This document shows, piece by piece, positions 60,831 to 64,000 of a DNA stretch of 64,000 bases; positions within the stretch are counted from its first letter, which is position 1, and each line of letters opens with the position of its first letter. This stretch comes from Topomyia yanbarensis. Taxonomy: Eukaryota > Arthropoda > Insecta > Diptera > Culicidae. The notes beneath the pieces were generated by a model. It ran no database searches. It was not told where the DNA came from and was given only the letters and a program-made list of their open reading frames with translations. A program made the translations under genes and the position numbers. The DNA is taken from contig NC_080671.1 in the NCBI RefSeq assembly GCF_030247195.1, positions 428,978,539 to 429,042,538 on the forward strand, written 5' to 3'.

Positions 60831-61376
60831 GCCTTTCTCATATAGAAAGGTTATGCAATCACGCTGAAAAACGTCAACCTAATCCCGGCCCGGAGGGCCG
60901 AGTGTCATATCCCATTCGACTCAGTTCGTCGAGATCGGAAAAAGTCTGTATGTGTGTGTGTGTGTATGTGTGTATGTATGTGTGTGTATGTGTGTGTATG
61001 TGTGTATGTGTGTATGTATGTGTGTGTATGTGTGTGTATGTGTGTGTGTATGTATGTGCGTATGTGTCAAATAATGTCACTCATTTTTCTCAGAGATGGC
61101 TGGACCGATTTGCCCAAACTTAGTCTCAAATGAAAGGTGCAACCTTCCCATCGGCTGCTATTGAATTTTGGATCGATCGGAATTCTGGTTCCGGAATTAC
61201 GGGTTTCAGAGTGCGGCCACACAGAAACTTCTCATATAAACTATAGGAAAAATTAAAAATAGAATTTTTATTTTTGATGCTAAATGTGTTCAAGGTGCAT
61301 GAAACGTCGAGATTTGATGCAAACTCGAAAAAAAAGTTTGACGACGATTCACTTTTTTGGATTTTGGCACATTTTT
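60831..61376 (+). mobile_element. Family 1 helentron-like unit
   Basis: Hairpin GCCTTTCTCATATAGAAAGG after TTTTTTT, CCCGGCCCGGAGGGCCGAGT, a long GT/GTAT microsatellite (60950-61063), core AGATGGCTGGACCGATTTGC ... AATGAAAGGTGCAACCTTCC ... GGTTCCGGAATTACGGG, ending TTTTGGCACATTTTT right before the next unit. Confidence 0.7.
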
Positions 61377-61399
61377 GCCTTTCTCATATAGAAAGGTTA
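61377..61399 (+). repeat. Start of a second family 1 unit, cut by an insertion
   Basis: GCCTTTCTCATATAGAAAGG then TTA, after which the TTA-flanked element begins. The rest of the unit presumably lies beyond the right edge of the window. Confidence 0.65.
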
Positions 61400-64000
61400 G
61401 GGACCGTTCATAAACCACGTAGACCAAAATTTGAGATTTTTTAACCCCCCCTCCCCCCTAGTAGACCTTAGTAGACTTTTACCAACCTCCCCCCCCCACG
61501 CCAAAAGTCTACGTAGACTTTCTTTTTTATTCGCGGCAAAAGTGAAATCAGCAAGAAGCCCATTATAATGTTTAATTAAAAATTGGCATTTAGATTTATT
61601 TCAAGCTTTTTAAATATTAAAGAAAGGTTTTTCACATTGGGTTTTTGTCTATGCTTGATCAAATCAATTAATACCAATTCAAGGTGTTTTCCAACGTTTG
61701 TGTAGCGGAATATTTCTTTTTAAGGTTACTCACTCAAGTATATGGGTCACATTCCATGCGAAGTGATCAAGGAACGTGTAATCGACCTCCACGGATTTGA
61801 ACAAAATTTAGAAGAATTGTTCATCTAGGGCCAATATATGAAAACCCAAATTTTTGTGACAATTGAACCACCCCTCGGGCAATTTACCAAAACGGTCTCC
61901 CCGTTTTGGCAAATTGCCAAAACCCTTGATTTTCTTTTGATCATATCATTGGTTCTATTTACTCTAGAATCAAACCACAAGATGGCTTTTGAAGAAAATT
62001 ATTCAAGGAGTCTATAAAAAATATTATTTTTTGCCGACAGTGTTGCCAACTATGCAATTTTTTCAGTTAAATGTTAAAAGTTAATTTTTCTCTCAATACG
62101 TATATTTTAATTTTGAAAATTTTAATGCCATCGCGTTCCTCAGACATTTTTACATAAAAAACCCTTATCATCCCAATATAATATGAGCGCATCCTGAGAT
62201 ACACCGTTTTGAAGAAAAAAAACCGCAATTTCCCATATAAAATCGCAAGCGCGCAACACTAAAAAACCAACTTGAGTATTCTGAGTTCAAACATAATTTT
62301 TCGTGAAGTAGACGAGAAATGATGAAAAACTACGTATTTGGTTTGCTTCTAGCAGATCAGGGTCGATTTTTATGACAGTTTGAAGATTTTCTCAATTTTG
62401 GCCAATAAAAATGGATTTTTATATGAGAAAATCGGAGTTTTTCCCTTCAAAACGGTATATCTCAGGATGTGCTCATATTATATTGGGACGATAAGTGTTT
62501 TTTATCTAAAAATGTCTGAGAAACGCGATGGAATTAAAATTTTCAAAATTAAAATATACGTATTGAGAGAAAAATTAACTTTTAATATTTAACTGAAAAA
62601 ATTGCATAGTTGGCAATACTGTCGGCAAAAAATAATATTTTTATAGACTCCTTGAATAATTTTCTTCAAAAGCCATCTTGTGGTTTGATTCTGGAGTAAA
62701 TAGAACCGAAGATATGATTAAAAGAAAATCAAGGATTTTGGCAATTTTCCAAAACGGGGGGTGCTCCCATGACCCGAGGGGTGGTTCAATTGACACAAAA
62801 ATTTGGGTTTTTATATATTGGCCCTAGATGAACAATTCCTCTAAATTTTGTTCAAATCCGTGAAGGTCGATTTCAAGTTTGCATCTTTTTTTGATCACTT
62901 CGCATGGAATGACCCATATGTGAAAAGATATATTGCTATAACTAGTTCAAATTTTGGCCGAAGTGCAACATACACCAACAATGCAGAATTGCTAAACACT
63001 TTTTGAGCCTTACTGGTGCATTCAAAATTGTTAAATTATAAGAAACACTTACAAAATAATACTGTCGATGTGTACTATCATCTAGACTAAAATAATAAAC
63101 CAGACAGGTACACAAATTTCACTTTTCGTGAGCAAATTTCAATATTTCTAAGATAATAAGAAAATCTAAATTGCCTTATTTGATTAAGGGGACGAAGCTA
63201 TTTAATTCTTCCCAAAAATATTTATTTTTCTTATGTAATTAATAGCCATATCACCTGAGAGTACTATCGCAAAGTATCAAAGTTTAACTCCGAATATTTT
63301 CGAAGATAAATATAGTAGAACCGGTTTGCACGGAGTTGCATAGGGCGGTTAAAGATTTTGAAATCAGTGTAAGTGATTGCAAGAGAAGATGATTAACTCG
63401 TGTAAACACTTTATTGTAGTTTAACTACACTACTGCTTTAACCATCGAAATCAATAAATAAAAAAATAAAAAAAATAATCCACTTAATCGGATGTTTTGT
63501 TGTTACAATGGTGGTTTTAATGCTTAACTTTGACCATTTTTTAACTTTTTATGGTTAATGGATTTAATGGTCCATGCATGTCTGCTAGTGGTGTTTCAGA
63601 TGATTTCACAGTCAAAATCTTCCGTCGAGAGGAATTTTGGGTGATCGTCTTTGGAACCGTCATTTTGTACTGTTCCTAGATCAAAACTATATCAAAATAT
63701 ACGCAAGAAACAACAACGTGTGAGGTTGTCCAAAAAAAATCATGGGTTCTGGGTTGAGTGGTCGCTTAACGAGTAGTTACCTCAATAGTGTACTAGCTTT
63801 GAAGTGTCTGCATAAATACACCTAGCTTAATAGACCGATATTTTGAATACAACTCTCTTTAAATCCTATTTATAATGAGTAATACGAGAATAATAAAAAA
63901 TAAAAGTCTACGTAGACTTTTTCAAAGACCCCCCCTCCTTCCTCGTAGACAAACGTAGACTTTTGCGAGACCCCCCCCCCCCGTCCCCCCTATGAGTCTA
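61400..64000. mobile_element. TTA-flanked (PIF/Harbinger-like) element, right end outside window
   Basis: GGGACCGTTCATAAACCACG then TAGACCAAAATTTGAG starts just after TTA (61397-61399). Sub-terminal AAAGTCTACGTAGACTTT occurs at 61503-61520 and again near 63902-63920 together with C runs, so the right arm is approached at the window end but not completed. Internal DNA (62925-63890) shows no transposase frame. Confidence 0.6.
61740..62919. mobile_element. Foldback element with ~505-bp arms, nested
   Basis: The arm at 61740-62243 is repeated inverted at 62411-62919; the loop is about 167 bp. Tips: ATATGGGTCACATTCCATGC and its inverse GCATGGAATGACCCATAT. Deeper pairs include TGTTCATCTAGGGCCAATAT, AAACCACAAGATGGCTTTTG and TTTTTTGCCGACAGT/ACTGTCGGCAAAAA. 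The 70-codon frame at 62380 lies in the arm and is not a gene. Confidence 0.85.

Overview
This looks like intergenic or deep-intronic DNA from a mosquito, most likely a culicine of the Aedes type. I found no convincing host protein-coding gene in 64 kb. The assignment rests on repeat content: two copies of a mariner element with D,D37E catalytic spacing, a lineage first described from mosquitoes; a tRNA-derived SINE with Feilai-like features; GGCCCGGAGGGCC-containing repeats with GTGT/GTAT microsatellites; and many foldback MITEs in AT-rich DNA.

The best-preserved gene is an open, intronless 689-codon frame at 32318-34387 (minus). It encodes a Transib transposase of the RAG1 core family. The aspartate, aspartate and glutamate that align with RAG1 D600, D708 and E962 are present, as are zinc-ligand-like CxxC and HxxxxH motifs. 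Its element (31577-35621) begins and ends with CACAGTG, the consensus V(D)J recombination heptamer. An A-rich nonamer-like block follows 23 bp inside each end, and a 5-bp CACCG duplication flanks the element. It has unusually long inverted repeats of about 585 bp, and one of them has gained about 267 bp of (AT)n. The Transib sits inside a DD37E mariner (31278-36608), exactly before the codon of that transposase's catalytic glutamate.

Layout. 0-5 kb: a decayed non-LTR retrotransposon RT, then mostly unique DNA with a possible TATA/Inr core promoter. 5-9.7 kb: foldback MITEs, a fragment of a gag-like ORF and a TTAA-flanked piggyBac-like MITE. 11.5-16.6 kb: interspersed repeats and a tandem pair of helentron-like (HINE/DINE-1-like) elements; the paralogous empty site is at 27.6 kb. 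19.6-23.8 kb: a Foldback-type element built of 116-bp tandem units, and a stack of TTA-flanked MITEs. 24-31 kb: mostly unique DNA with repeat copies and one SINE. 31.3-36.6 kb: the mariner/Transib nest. 36.7-44.5 kb: more foldbacks, a second 116-bp array and a helentron-like fragment. 45-48 kb: AT-rich simple DNA with three MITE remnants. 48.2-52.1 kb and 55.6-60.5 kb: two inverted copies of one 3.9 kb helentron-like element; the second lies inside another broken DD37E mariner (54449-60624). 61.4 kb to the end: a TTA-flanked element, cut off by the window edge, that carries a 1.2 kb foldback.

The components do not form a cellular pathway. They record successive insertions: mariner, then Transib; mariner, then a helentron-like element, then further insertions. 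Only the Transib could plausibly still encode an active enzyme. The other elements would depend on proteins encoded elsewhere. Everything here comes from reading the sequence; no alignments or database searches were run.
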